Shown: in pieces, positions 32,230-42,124 of the stretch
How positions within the stretch are numbered: position 1 is the stretch's first letter
How the letters are laid out: each line of letters opens with the position of its first letter
Assembly (NCBI GenBank): GCA_964626685.1
Contig: CAZVJY010000013.1
Location: forward strand, 1 to 45,076
DNA length: 45,076 nucleotides
Source: RGEC01 sp964626685
GTDB taxonomy: Bacteria; Bacteroidota; Bacteroidia; NS11-12g; UBA955
Direction: 5' to 3'
Notes under the pieces: generated by a model
Told to the model about the DNA's origin: nothing
Databases searched by the model: none
Seen by the model: only the letters and a program-made list of their open reading frames with translations
Made by a program: the position numbers and the translations under genes

Positions 32230-35200
32230 TCAGGCTTCTTCCGCTTCTGCTTCCATTTTGGAAGCCATCAGACGGTCGTACTCCTCTTTGGAACCTGTAA
32301 TCACATTGTCCCAATTACGCATGCCTGTTCCGGCAGGAATAAGGTGACCTACAATTACGTTTTCCTTGAGGCCCCTCAGTTCGTCAACTTTACCTGAGAT
32401 AGCCGCTTCATTGAGTACCTTGGTTGTTTCCTGGAAGGACGCTGCACTCATAAAGCTCTGTGTACCCAGCGACGCCTTGGTAATACCCATGAGCACAGGC
32501 TGAGCCGTAGCAGAAACTGCATCACGGAATTCCACCAGTTTTTTATCCTGACGGCGCAATGCACTGTTTTCCTGTCTCAAATCCTTCAGACTTACAATCT
32601 GACCGGGGTGCATATGCTCGCTCTCGCCGGCATCGGTAACAACCTTTTTATCCCAAATCCAGTCATTCTCAGACTGCAAATTCCATCTGTCGGTAATTTC
32701 ACCTTCAAGGAAACGTGTATCTCCGGGATCATTTACTTCCATTTTCTGCATCATCTGCCTAACAATGGTTTCAATATGCTTGTCGTTGATTTTTACACCC
32801 TGCAGACGGTATACTTCCTGAATACCATTCAACACATATCTTTGAACGGCACCGGGACCTTCAATGCGCAGAATATCCTGAGGAGTGATGGCACCATCGC
32901 TGAGAGGCTGTCCGGCACGTACAAAATCTCCGTCGTGCACAAGAATGTGCTTACTCAATGCTACCTGGTAGTGCTTTTTCTCTCCGTCTTTGCTGGTCAC
33001 AATGATCTCCTGGTTACCGCGCTTGCTCACACCATATTCTACCACACCGTCGATTTCACTTACAACAGCAGGGTTTGATGGGTTACGTGCTTCAAATAAT
33101 TCGGTTACACGGGGAAGACCACCGGTAATATCGCGTGTACGGGTAGCGCTTCTGGGGATTTTTGCCAGAATGTCGCCAGCTTTCACATTGGAACCGTTTT
33201 TGGCAACAAGGATAGATCCTACAGGCATGTTAAAGTGCTTGTTGATATCACCCTTCCCGTCAACAGCAATTACAGGAACTACTGTTCTGTCTTTACTTTC
33301 AACGATTACAAGTTCGCTGAGACCGGTTTGCTCATCACCTTCTTCACGCATGTTTACACCTTCAACGATGTTATCATACTTGACGGTTCCGTCAATATCA
33401 GAAATGATAAGGGTGTTAAATGGATCCCATGTACAAAGCTTGTCGCCTTTCTTTACAGTAACGCCTTCTTTTACCATAAGCTGCGCACCGTAAGGTACGT
33501 TATAGCTGGTAATTACGTTATTGTTACGGGCATCAAGGATACGGATTTCGCCGCTTCTGCCGAGTACAATATCCACTTTTTTCTTTTTACCTGTTTCGTC
33601 ATCCACTACTTCTTTGGAAACTGTGCGCATGCTATCAAAGTTTACCACACCTTCGTACTTGGTTTCGAGGGTGTTTTCAGCAGCAATGTTCATCGCAGCA
33701 CCACCGGTGTGGAACGTACGCAGGGTAAGCTGTGTACCAGGCTCACCGATAGACTGGGCAGCAATTACACCTACTGCTTCGCCAATTTGCACCATGCGGC
33801 CTGTAGCGAGGTTTCGGCCGTAACACTTGGCACAAACACCGGTGAGCGTTTCACAGGTAAGTACGCTACGAATTTCTACTTCTTCAATGCCTGCAGCATC
33901 AATGGCAGCTGCCATTTTTTCGGTAACTTCCTGACCACCCAGGCCAAGAACTTCACCTGTAGCGGGGTCAATCACATCGTCTACCAGACAGCGACCGAGA
34001 ATACGTTCGTTCAAACTTTCCGCAACCTCGTCATTGTTAATAATGGCAGACATAGCAATACCTCTGAGGGTACCGCAATCCGGTTCGGTAATAACAACAT
34101 CCTGAGCCACATCATGCAGACGACGGGTCAGGTAACCTGCGTCAGCCGTTTTCAAAGCCGTATCCGCAAGACCCTTACGTGCACCGTGGGTAGAGATAAA
34201 GTATTCCAATACGTTCAAACCTTCTTTAAAGTTTGAAATAATGGGGTTTTCAATGGTATCACCGGTTCCGCCACTGCTCTTCTGAGGCTTAGCCATCAGA
34301 CCACGCATACCGCCAAGCTGACGAATCTGCTCATTGGAACCACGGGCACCGGAATCCAGCATCATGTAAATAGGGTTGAAACCCTGGTCATCCGAACTGA
34401 GTTCTTTGATAAGAACACGAGCCAACTGGTTGTTTACACGGGTCCAAAGGTCAATAACCTGGTTATATCTTTCGTTGTTGGTAATAAAGCCCATGTCAGC
34501 ATTGGACTGAATTTCCTGAACTTCTTCATAGGCTTTGGTTACCAGCTGATCTTTCTCGTCAGGAATCTTCACATAGCTCATGTTAAAGCTAAGTCCACCG
34601 CGGAATGCGTAATGGAATCCGAGTCCTTTGATCGCATCCAGGAAGTTTGCGGCTTTCGCTACACCGGCCACGCGAATCATACCCGAGATGATATCACGAA
34701 GATTCTTCTTTTTCAGCAGCTCGTTAATGTAACCATATTCTTCAGGAACAACCTGGTTGAAAAGGATACGTCCCATGGATGTATCAATTACTTTCCAGAT
34801 TAGTTCATCATTTTCCTTAACACGAACACGGCACTTAACCTTCGCGTGGAGATCTACCCTGCCTTCATTGTAGGCAATGATTGCTTCTTCCGCAGCATAG
34901 AAGGTAAGACCTTCGCCGTTTACAGGGTGCTGTTTGGTACCTACGCGGTCTTTGGTAATGTAGTACAGACCCAGAATCATATCCTGAGAAGGTACGGTAA
35001 CCGGAGAACCGTTGGCAGGGTTAAGGATGTTGTGCGAAGCAAGCATCAGCAGCTGCGCTTCTGCAATGGCGGCATTGCCCAGCGGTACGTGAACCGCCAT
35101 CTGGTCACCGTCAAAGTCAGCGTTAAAACCTGTACAAACCAGTGGGTGAAGCTGAATCGCCTTACCTTCAACCAGTTTGGGCTGAAATGCCTGTATACCC

Positions 35201-36534
35201 AATCTGTGCAGTGTAGGAGCACGGTTCAGCAGTACAGGATGTCCTTTCAGTATGTTTTCAAGAATATCCCAGATTACAGGATCTTTCTTCTCAACAATTT
35301 TCTTGGCGGTTTTTACGGTTTTTACAATTCCCCTTTCAATCAGTTTACGGATAATAAACGGCTTGAAAAGTTCAGCAGCCATATTCTTTGGCAATCCGCA
35401 CTCATTCAGCTTCAGGGTAGGGCCTACCACGATAACTGAACGGCCTGAATAATCCACACGTTTACCCAACAAGTTCTGACGGAAACGGCCCTGTTTGCCT
35501 TTCAGCATATCACTGAGCGACTTCAGGGGACGATTGCCTTCACTTTTTACGGCACTTGCACGACGGGTATTATCCAGCAACGAATCAACCGCCTCCTGTA
35601 ACATACGCTTTTCATTGCGCAGAATCACTTCAGGGGCTTTAATTTCAATAAGGCGCTTAAGACGGTTGTTACGGATAATTACACGACGATACAGGTCATT
35701 CAGATCTGAGGTCGCAAATCTTCCGCCTTCCAGAGGCACTAATGGACGCAGTTCAGGTGGAATTACAGGCAACATTTTCAGGATCATCCACTCTGGACGG
35801 TTTTCGCCTGTGCGCTGGGCACTGCGGAATCCTTCAATTACCTTCAGACGCTTGAGAGCCTCCTGCTTACGCTGCTGGCTGGTTTCGGTAGCAGCCTGGT
35901 TTCTCAGGTCATAGCTCAGTTTATCCAGATTGATGCGACTCAGCAGATCATTGAGGGCTTCGGCACCCATGCGGGCGATAAACTTGTTTGGATCATTGTC
36001 ATCCAGCATCTGATTTTCTTTGGGCAGAGAATCAATGATATCCAGATATTCTTCTTCTGTAAGAAGATCCAGGTAGTTGCTGCTGGAAGCAGCACCGGGC
36101 TGAATAACCACGTAGCGCTCATAGTAAATAACCATGTCGAGCTTTTTGGTTGGAACACCCAGCAGATAACCAATTTTATTTGGCAGAGAACGGAAGTACC
36201 ATATGTGCGCTACAGGCACCACCAGATTGATGTGACCCATGCGCTCACGACGCACTTTTTTCTCTGTTACTTCAACACCGCAACGATCACAAACGATGCC
36301 CTTGTAGCGGATACGCTTGTATTTACCGCAATGGCATTCGTAATCCTTGATAGGACCAAAAATGCGCTCGCAGAAAAGACCGCCCATTTCGGGCTTGTAG
36401 CTGCGGTAGTTGATGGTTTCAGGCTTGGTAACCTCTCCAAAACTACGGCGAAGTATGTTTTCCGGTGAAGCCAGCGAGATTCTGATCTTGCTGAAATTGC
36501 TTCCGATTTTTTGAACTTTCTTTTGTGTTTGCAT
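32230..36534 (-). CDS. rpoC: DNA-directed RNA polymerase subunit beta'
   Basis: The product has 1434 residues, full length. The N-terminal zinc site is CHCGKYKRIRYKGIVCDRCGVEV, the active-site loop NADFDGDQMAVH holds the Mg-binding aspartates, and the second zinc region is CETLTGVCAKCYGRN. LLGKRVDYSGRSVIVVGP and the bridge-helix/trigger-loop part (SIGEPGTQLTLRTFHTGG) are intact. It ends in an acidic tail (MEAEAEEA). It follows rpoB by 21 bases in the conserved order. Confidence 0.99.
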   Translation of the reverse strand: MQTQKKVQKIGSNFSKIRISLASPENILRRSFGEVTKPETINYRSYKPEMGGLFCERIFGPIKDYECHCGKYKRIRYKGIVCDRCGVEVTEKKVRRERMGHINLVVPVAHIWYFRSLPNKIGYLLGVPTKKLDMVIYYERYVVIQPGAASSSNYLDLLTEEEYLDIIDSLPKENQMLDDNDPNKFIARMGAEALNDLLSRINLDKLSYDLRNQAATETSQQRKQEALKRLKVIEGFRSAQRTGENRPEWMILKMLPVIPPELRPLVPLEGGRFATSDLNDLYRRVIIRNNRLKRLIEIKAPEVILRNEKRMLQEAVDSLLDNTRRASAVKSEGNRPLKSLSDMLKGKQGRFRQNLLGKRVDYSGRSVIVVGPTLKLNECGLPKNMAAELFKPFIIRKLIERGIVKTVKTAKKIVEKKDPVIWDILENILKGHPVLLNRAPTLHRLGIQAFQPKLVEGKAIQLHPLVCTGFNADFDGDQMAVHVPLGNAAIAEAQLLMLASHNILNPANGSPVTVPSQDMILGLYYITKDRVGTKQHPVNGEGLTFYAAEEAIIAYNEGRVDLHAKVKCRVRVKENDELIWKVIDTSMGRILFNQVVPEEYGYINELLKKKNLRDIISGMIRVAGVAKAANFLDAIKGLGFHYAFRGGLSFNMSYVKIPDEKDQLVTKAYEEVQEIQSNADMGFITNNERYNQVIDLWTRVNNQLARVLIKELSSDDQGFNPIYMMLDSGARGSNEQIRQLGGMRGLMAKPQKSSGGTGDTIENPIISNFKEGLNVLEYFISTHGARKGLADTALKTADAGYLTRRLHDVAQDVVITEPDCGTLRGIAMSAIINNDEVAESLNERILGRCLVDDVIDPATGEVLGLGGQEVTEKMAAAIDAAGIEEVEIRSVLTCETLTGVCAKCYGRNLATGRMVQIGEAVGVIAAQSIGEPGTQLTLRTFHTGGAAMNIAAENTLETKYEGVVNFDSMRTVSKEVVDDETGKKKKVDIVLGRSGEIRILDARNNNVITSYNVPYGAQLMVKEGVTVKKGDKLCTWDPFNTLIISDIDGTVKYDNIVEGVNMREEGDEQTGLSELVIVESKDRTVVPVIAVDGKGDINKHFNMPVGSILVAKNGSNVKAGDILAKIPRSATRTRDITGGLPRVTELFEARNPSNPAVVSEIDGVVEYGVSKRGNQEIIVTSKDGEKKHYQVALSKHILVHDGDFVRAGQPLSDGAITPQDILRIEGPGAVQRYVLNGIQEVYRLQGVKINDKHIETIVRQMMQKMEVNDPGDTRFLEGEITDRWNLQSENDWIWDKKVVTDAGESEHMHPGQIVSLKDLRQENSALRRQDKKLVEFRDAVSATAQPVLMGITKASLGTQSFMSAASFQETTKVLNEAAISGKVDELRGLKENVIVGHLIPAGTGMRNWDNVITGSKEEYDRLMASKMEAEAEEA

Positions 36535-36555
36535 GTTACTGACTTTCGCTCAGAA

Positions 36556-39500
36556 TTATTCTATAAATGATACTTCCAGACCCAGACCTCTCAATTCATG
36601 TACAAGTACATTGAATGATTCGGGGGTTCCGATATTACTCAGGTTTTCACCTTTCACAATGGCTTCATATGCCTTGGCCCTTCCGGTGATGTCGTCTGAC
36701 TTAACGGTCAGAATTTCACGCAGGATGTTGGATGCACCAAATGCTTCCAGCGCCCACACTTCCATCTCACCAAAACGCTGTCCACCGAACTGAGCCTTAC
36801 CACCGAGCGGCTGCTGGGTAATGAGGCTGTATGGTCCGATTGAACGTGCGTGCATCTTGTCATCAACCATGTGACCCAGTTTCAGCATGTAAATAATACC
36901 TACTGTGGTGGGCTGGTCGAATTTCTGACCTGACAAACCATCGTTCAGGTAAACCAAACCATTTTTAGGTATTCCTGCTTTGTTGGTCCAATCCTCAATC
37001 TCTGCATTGCTCGCACCATCAAAAATAGGGGTTGCAAATTTCACACCCAGTTCTTTTCCGGCCCATCCCAAAACAGTTTCATAAATCTGTCCAAGGTTCA
37101 TACGTGAAGGTACACCCAGTGGGTTCAGTACGATATCAACGGGTGTTCCGTCATCCAGGAACGGCATGTCTTCTTCGCGCACGATTCTGGCTACAATACC
37201 TTTATTACCGTGACGACCAGCCATCTTGTCACCCACTTTCAGCTTACGCTTAGTGGCTACATAAACCTTGGCCATCTGCAAAATGCCGGTAGGCAGTTCA
37301 TCGCCCACGCTGATAGAATAGTGTTCGCGCTTGAAGTTGGTAACCTTGTCGTTGTAAACATTGATGTAGTTGGTCAATGCACGAACGATAAGTTCATTCT
37401 TTTCAGCATCGGCTGTCCAGTTATGATAGTTTACATTGCTGTAATCTATGCTCATCAAGTTTTTCTGGGTAAATTTGGTACCCTTGCTGATAAGCTCTTC
37501 ACTGTACATGTTATAAACACCCTGGCTGGTTTTACCATTTACAATCTGGAACAATTTCTTAACCAGTTCGTCCTTGAACTCAGCCATCTCTCGCTTATGG
37601 TTATCTTCCAGCTTCTGCAGTCTACCCTTATCGCTGGCGCGAATGGTTTTATCTTTTTTACTCTTACTGAAGAGTTTTTTCTCAATAACAACTCCATCGG
37701 TACCGGGAGGCGCCTTCAGTGAAGCATCTTTCACATCACCGGCCTTATCGCCAAAAATAGCACGAAGTAGCTTCTCTTCGGGTGAAGGCTCAGTTTCTCC
37801 CTTGGGTGTGATTTTACCGATAAGTATATCGCCTTCTTTTACCTCAGCACCAATGCGAATCAGACCGTTCTCATCGAGATTGCGGGTCATTTCATCACTC
37901 ACATTGGGAATATCATTGGTCAGTTCCTCTTCTCCGCGCTTGGTATCGCGCACTTCCAGTTCGAACTCGGTGATATAAACGGTAGTATACCAGTCGTCTT
38001 TTACAACTTTTTCAGAAATCACAATCGCATCCTCAAAGTTGTAACCCTGCCACGGCATGAAAGCTACCTTCAGGTTGCGTCCCAGAGCAAGCTCACCACC
38101 CTGTGTAGCATAGCCTTCGCAGATCACCTGACCTTTGGTTACCTTGTCACCCTTCTTCACAATGGGATGAAGGTTGATGCAGGAATTCTGGTTGGTTCTG
38201 CGGAACTTAGTCAGCTGGTAGGTTTTGGTATTTCCGGTAAAGCTTACCAGATCATCGTCTGAGTTATGCTCGTAGCGAATTCTGATTTCACGGGCGTCTA
38301 CATATTCAACCACACCATTGCCTTCGGCATTGATGAGTGAACGGCTGTCGCGGGCTACCTTTTCCTCAAGACCGGTTCCTACTATGGGCGCTTCAGGCTT
38401 CACCAGCGGCACTGCCTGACGCTGCATGTTTGATCCCATCAATGCACGGTTTGCGTCATCATGCTCAAGGAAGGGAATCAAAGAAGCGGCAATAGAAACA
38501 ATCTGGTTAGGAGCAACGTCCATATAATCCAGTTTGGAAGGATCAACCAACGGAAAATCACCTTCCTTACGGCTTTTTACGAGTGCCGTTTTGAAGTTAC
38601 CCTTGGCATCAACTTCTGCATTTGCCTGAGCAATGGTTTTACCGTCTTCTTCTTCAGCACTAAGATAGGTAATCCCCTCTTCAATCTTGCCTTCAACTAC
38701 CTTACGGTATGGGGTTTCGATGAAACCCATATTGTTGATTTTTGCATGCACACACAGAGAGGAGATCAAACCGATGTTTGGACCTTCCGGTGTTTCAATG
38801 GTACAAAGACGACCGTAGTGCGTATAGTGTACGTCACGAACTTCGAAACCGGCCCTTTCGCGGCTAAGACCACCCGGACCCAGTGCTGACAGACGACGCT
38901 TGTGCGTAATTTCTGCCAGTGGGTTAATTTGATCCAGGAACTGAGAAAGCTGGTTGGTTCCGAAGAAAGAATTGATTACACTGCTCAGGGTTCTGGCATT
39001 TACCAGGTCCTGGGGAGTAAACACTTCATTGTCGCGGATATTCATTTTTTCGCGGATGGTACGGGCCATACGGGCCAAACCAACCCCAAACTGAGCATAA
39101 AGCTGCTCACCCACGGTACGAACACGGCGGTTGCTCAAGTGATCAATGTCATCCAGTGCTTCCTGTCCGTTGTAAAGGTGGATCAGGAACCTGATGATGC
39201 TGATGATGTCATCCTTGGTAAGAACCTTAACATCCATCGGCGTATTCATATTCAGCTTCTGGTTGATACGGTAACGTCCTACATCACCCAAATCATAACG
39301 TTTATCAGAGAAGAACAGACGCTCAATGATGCCCCTTGCGGTCTCTTCATCGGGTGGATCTGCGTTTCTAAGCTGACGGTAAATTACTTCCAAAGCTTCT
39401 TTACCGTTGTTGGAAGTATCTTTCTGAAGCGTGTTGTAGATGATATCAAAATCGATGTTGCCGGTATTTTCCGTATTCAAAATGACGGTTTTCACACCTG

Positions 39501-40359
39501 CATCTACGATTACATCAATATGTTCATCAGCAAGGATGGTATCACGCTCAAGGATTACCTCGTTTCTTTCAATTGAAACTACCTCACCGGTATCTTCGTC
39601 AACGAAGTCTTCGATCCAAGTGCGGAGAACCCTTGCGGCAAGCTTTCTGCCGATTACCTTTTTCAGGCCGGTTTTGCTTACTTTGATTTCTTCGCTCAGT
39701 CCGAAAATGTCAAGGATATCCTTATCACTTTCGAAACCGATGGCGCGGAGAAGGGTTGTTACAGGGAACTTTTTCTTACGGTCGATGTATGCATACATAA
39801 CTGCATTGACATCGGTTGCGAATTCAATCCAGGAACCTTTGAAAGGAATCACACGGGCGGAATACAACTTTGTTCCGTTTGAGTGAATGCTCTGACCAAA
39901 GAAAACACCGGGTGAACGGTGCAGCTGGCTTACGATTACCCTTTCAGCACCATTGATAATAAAGGTACCGTTGGGTGTCATGTAGGGAATGGTTCCCAGG
40001 TATACATCCTGAACTATGGTTTTAAAATCTTCGTGTTCAGGATCGTTACAACTCAGTTTCAGTTTTGCTTTCAGCGGTACGGCATAGGTTAGGCCGCGCT
40101 CAATGCATTCCTGTATGGTATATCTTGGCGGATCTACGAAATAGTCAAGGAATTCCAGAACAAATATGTTTCTGGTGTCTGTAATGGGGAAGTTTTCACG
40201 GAACACCATGAAAAGACCTTCACCTTCGCGCTTGTCGGCAGGTGTGTCGAGCTGGAAAAATTCCTGGAACGACTGCAGCTGCACATCGAGAAAATCCGGG
40301 TATTCGATGGCGTGTTTTACTTTGCCAAAAGAAACCCTATTGTTTTGTAGTGTGCTCAA
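36556..40359 (-). CDS. rpoB: DNA-directed RNA polymerase subunit beta
   Basis: The product has 1267 residues. Landmarks are GTNQLSQFLDQINPLAEITHKRRLSALGPGG (rifampicin region), GRLCTIETPEGPNIGL, GEKLLRAIFGDKAGD-type, and KVGDKMAGRHGNKGIV. The start codon is TTG at 40359: an in-frame TAA lies five codons upstream with no ATG or GTG between, and homologues begin with the same MST-type sequence. The position equivalent to E. coli P564 is Thr, and M515 and N518 are Leu and Ile. A hairpin lies between rplL and this gene. Confidence 0.99.
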   Translation of the reverse strand: MSTLQNNRVSFGKVKHAIEYPDFLDVQLQSFQEFFQLDTPADKREGEGLFMVFRENFPITDTRNIFVLEFLDYFVDPPRYTIQECIERGLTYAVPLKAKLKLSCNDPEHEDFKTIVQDVYLGTIPYMTPNGTFIINGAERVIVSQLHRSPGVFFGQSIHSNGTKLYSARVIPFKGSWIEFATDVNAVMYAYIDRKKKFPVTTLLRAIGFESDKDILDIFGLSEEIKVSKTGLKKVIGRKLAARVLRTWIEDFVDEDTGEVVSIERNEVILERDTILADEHIDVIVDAGVKTVILNTENTGNIDFDIIYNTLQKDTSNNGKEALEVIYRQLRNADPPDEETARGIIERLFFSDKRYDLGDVGRYRINQKLNMNTPMDVKVLTKDDIISIIRFLIHLYNGQEALDDIDHLSNRRVRTVGEQLYAQFGVGLARMARTIREKMNIRDNEVFTPQDLVNARTLSSVINSFFGTNQLSQFLDQINPLAEITHKRRLSALGPGGLSRERAGFEVRDVHYTHYGRLCTIETPEGPNIGLISSLCVHAKINNMGFIETPYRKVVEGKIEEGITYLSAEEEDGKTIAQANAEVDAKGNFKTALVKSRKEGDFPLVDPSKLDYMDVAPNQIVSIAASLIPFLEHDDANRALMGSNMQRQAVPLVKPEAPIVGTGLEEKVARDSRSLINAEGNGVVEYVDAREIRIRYEHNSDDDLVSFTGNTKTYQLTKFRRTNQNSCINLHPIVKKGDKVTKGQVICEGYATQGGELALGRNLKVAFMPWQGYNFEDAIVISEKVVKDDWYTTVYITEFELEVRDTKRGEEELTNDIPNVSDEMTRNLDENGLIRIGAEVKEGDILIGKITPKGETEPSPEEKLLRAIFGDKAGDVKDASLKAPPGTDGVVIEKKLFSKSKKDKTIRASDKGRLQKLEDNHKREMAEFKDELVKKLFQIVNGKTSQGVYNMYSEELISKGTKFTQKNLMSIDYSNVNYHNWTADAEKNELIVRALTNYINVYNDKVTNFKREHYSISVGDELPTGILQMAKVYVATKRKLKVGDKMAGRHGNKGIVARIVREEDMPFLDDGTPVDIVLNPLGVPSRMNLGQIYETVLGWAGKELGVKFATPIFDGASNAEIEDWTNKAGIPKNGLVYLNDGLSGQKFDQPTTVGIIYMLKLGHMVDDKMHARSIGPYSLITQQPLGGKAQFGGQRFGEMEVWALEAFGASNILREILTVKSDDITGRAKAYEAIVKGENLSNIGTPESFNVLVHELRGLGLEVSFIE

Positions 40360-40410
40360 TTTTTGTGTTTTTTAAAGTAATACAATGGATGTTTAACTCA
40401 ATAAACGCCC

Positions 40411-40436
40411 AAAAGGCCCGCGGAAATCCGGGGCCG
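40411..40436 (-). terminator. Attenuator-like hairpin between rplL and rpoB
   Basis: On the minus strand GGCCCCGG-ATTT-CCG-(C)-GGGCC forms an eight-pair GC-rich stem with one bulged base, followed by TTTT. The T-run is short, so partial termination or RNA processing is more likely than full stop. Confidence 0.5.
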
Positions 40437-40459
40437 TTTGGGGTTGTGTACGTTGGAAA

Positions 40460-40843
40460 TTACTTGACCTCAACTTCAGCGCCCGCTTCTTTAAGTTTAG
40501 CTGCAAGATCTTCGGCTTCGGCTTTCGAAACTTTTTCTTTAACAGCTTTGGGGGCGGCGTCTACGAGGTCTTTGGCTTCTTTCAAACCGAGTCCGGTCAA
40601 ATCTTTTACGATTTTAACCACATTCAGTTTGTTAGCGCCAGCGTTTTTGAGGATAACATCAAACTCGGTCTGTTCCTCAGCGGCGGCGGCACCGGCACCT
40701 GCACCACCAGCGGGTGCGGCTACGGCTACTGCAGCAGCAGCAGGCTCAATACCATGCTCTTCCTTCAGGATTTGAGCAAGTTCATTTACCTCTTTTACAG
40801 TGAGATTTACCAACTGATTCGCGAATTCTTTCAGATCTACCAT
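40460..40843 (-). CDS. rplL: 50S ribosomal protein bL12 (L7/L12)
   Basis: The product has 127 residues. The N-terminal dimerisation helix (LVNLTVKEVNELAQIL) is followed by an Ala/Gly/Pro hinge (about residues 38-55) and the C-terminal factor-binding domain (KLNVVKIVKDLTGLGLKEAKDLVDAAPKAVKEKVSKAEAEDL). Multiple dimers bind uL10 to form the stalk that recruits EF-Tu and EF-G. The gene starts 37 bases after rplJ. Confidence 0.99.
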   Translation of the reverse strand: MVDLKEFANQLVNLTVKEVNELAQILKEEHGIEPAAAAVAVAAPAGGAGAGAAAAEEQTEFDVILKNAGANKLNVVKIVKDLTGLGLKEAKDLVDAAPKAVKEKVSKAEAEDLAAKLKEAGAEVEVK

Positions 40844-40880
40844 TGTTTTATTGTTTTTTGAGTTGTTTTAAAATTAATTA

Positions 40881-41405
40881 TTATTCCTTTGAATCGGCTA
40901 CTGCCTTAACCAAACCGGCTATTTTTTGACCTGCATTGCCCTGCAGAGCGCTGATAACGTTGCGTGCAGGAGATTGCAACAGACCAATAACTTCACCAAT
41001 AAGTTCGTTTTTAGATTTAAGCTTGATGATATCTTCCAATGCGCTATCGCCAAGGAAAACACTATTGTCAATCCAGGCACCTTTCAAAATAGGAAGGTCG
41101 CCCTTGTCTCGGAAAGACTTGATAGCAGTTGCTGGGGCTTTCATCTGATCTGAAACCATAACACAGGTAGAACCTGCGAGGGCATTTTTCAAATCACCGA
41201 AATCCTTACCGCAATTGTCCATAGCGATATTGATTAGTGTATTTTTAGCCATACGCATACTCACGCCGCTGTTAAACAATACACGACGGAAAGCGTTGGT
41301 GGCATTGGCACTCAGACCGGTAGTATCGGCCAGATAAACCACATCATTATTTTTGAAGGTCTCCGTAAGTTCGGCTACCACAGCTTGTTTTTGTTCTTTG
41401 TTCAT
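40881..41405 (-). CDS. rplJ: 50S ribosomal protein uL10
   Basis: The product has 174 residues. MNKEQKQAVVAELTETFKNND, GLSANATNAFRRVLFNSGVSMRMAKNTL and LKNALAGSTCVM identify uL10, the stalk base. Its ATG follows the rplA stop by two bases, so the usual L10 leader that regulates rplJL would have to lie within rplA; none was recognised. Confidence 0.98.
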   Translation of the reverse strand: MNKEQKQAVVAELTETFKNNDVVYLADTTGLSANATNAFRRVLFNSGVSMRMAKNTLINIAMDNCGKDFGDLKNALAGSTCVMVSDQMKAPATAIKSFRDKGDLPILKGAWIDNSVFLGDSALEDIIKLKSKNELIGEVIGLLQSPARNVISALQGNAGQKIAGLVKAVADSKE

Positions 41406-41407
41406 AA

Positions 41408-42103
41408 TCAGATTCCGGGAATGGATTTAACATCAATACTCACACCGGGACTCATGGTGCTGCTCATGTAGATACTTTTGAAATAGGTACCTTTAGCGGC
41501 AGAAGGCTTCAGTTTATTAAGAACCTGAACCAGTTCCAGTGCATTTTCGCTCAATTTATCGGCATCAAATGAAACCTTACCCACTGAAGTGTGAATGATA
41601 CCGGTTTTATCAACTTTAAAGTCAATTTTACCAGCCTTAACCTCAGTAACTGCTTTTCCTACCTCCGTAGTAACTGTGCCGCTCTTAGGGTTAGGCATCA
41701 GGTTTCTTGGACCGAGTACTTTACCGAGACGACCAAGTTTCGCCATTACGCTGGGAAGAGCGATAATGATATCGATATCGGTCCATCCGCCTGCAATTTT
41801 TTCGATGTAGTCATCAAGACCTACGTGGTCAGCTCCAGCATCTTTTGCCTCCTGCTCTTTGTCGGGAGTACAAAGTACCAACACACGAACGGTTTTACCC
41901 AAACCGTGAGGCAGGCTGGCTACACCGCGTACCATTTGGTTGGCCTGACGGGGATCCACACCCAGACGAACGTCGATATCTACAGACGCATCGAACTTGG
42001 TGGTTGTAATCTTTTTAACGATTTCGCAAGCTTCTTTCAGCGTATATGATTTGGTGCTGTCATATTTGCTGAGCGCTTCTTTTCTTTTTTTACCAACTTT
42101 CAT
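41408..42103 (-). CDS. rplA: 50S ribosomal protein uL1
   Basis: The product has 231 residues, a full uL1: SYTLKEACEIVKKITTTKFDASVDIDVRLGVDPRQANQMVRG, KLGRLGKVLGPRNLMPNPKSGTV, and the C-terminal MSSTMSPGVSIDV. uL1 forms the mobile L1 stalk at the E site and, in many bacteria, represses its own rplKA mRNA. Confidence 0.99.
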   Translation of the reverse strand: MKVGKKRKEALSKYDSTKSYTLKEACEIVKKITTTKFDASVDIDVRLGVDPRQANQMVRGVASLPHGLGKTVRVLVLCTPDKEQEAKDAGADHVGLDDYIEKIAGGWTDIDIIIALPSVMAKLGRLGKVLGPRNLMPNPKSGTVTTEVGKAVTEVKAGKIDFKVDKTGIIHTSVGKVSFDADKLSENALELVQVLNKLKPSAAKGTYFKSIYMSSTMSPGVSIDVKSIPGI

Positions 42104-42124
42104 TTTCTTGCTTCTTTAAAAGGT

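Noticed and set aside
33235..34236. A 333-codon open frame on the plus strand inside rpoC
   Set aside because: It is antisense to the conserved rpoC core and its translation is low-complexity with no recognisable motif; it is a shadow of codon use on the other strand.
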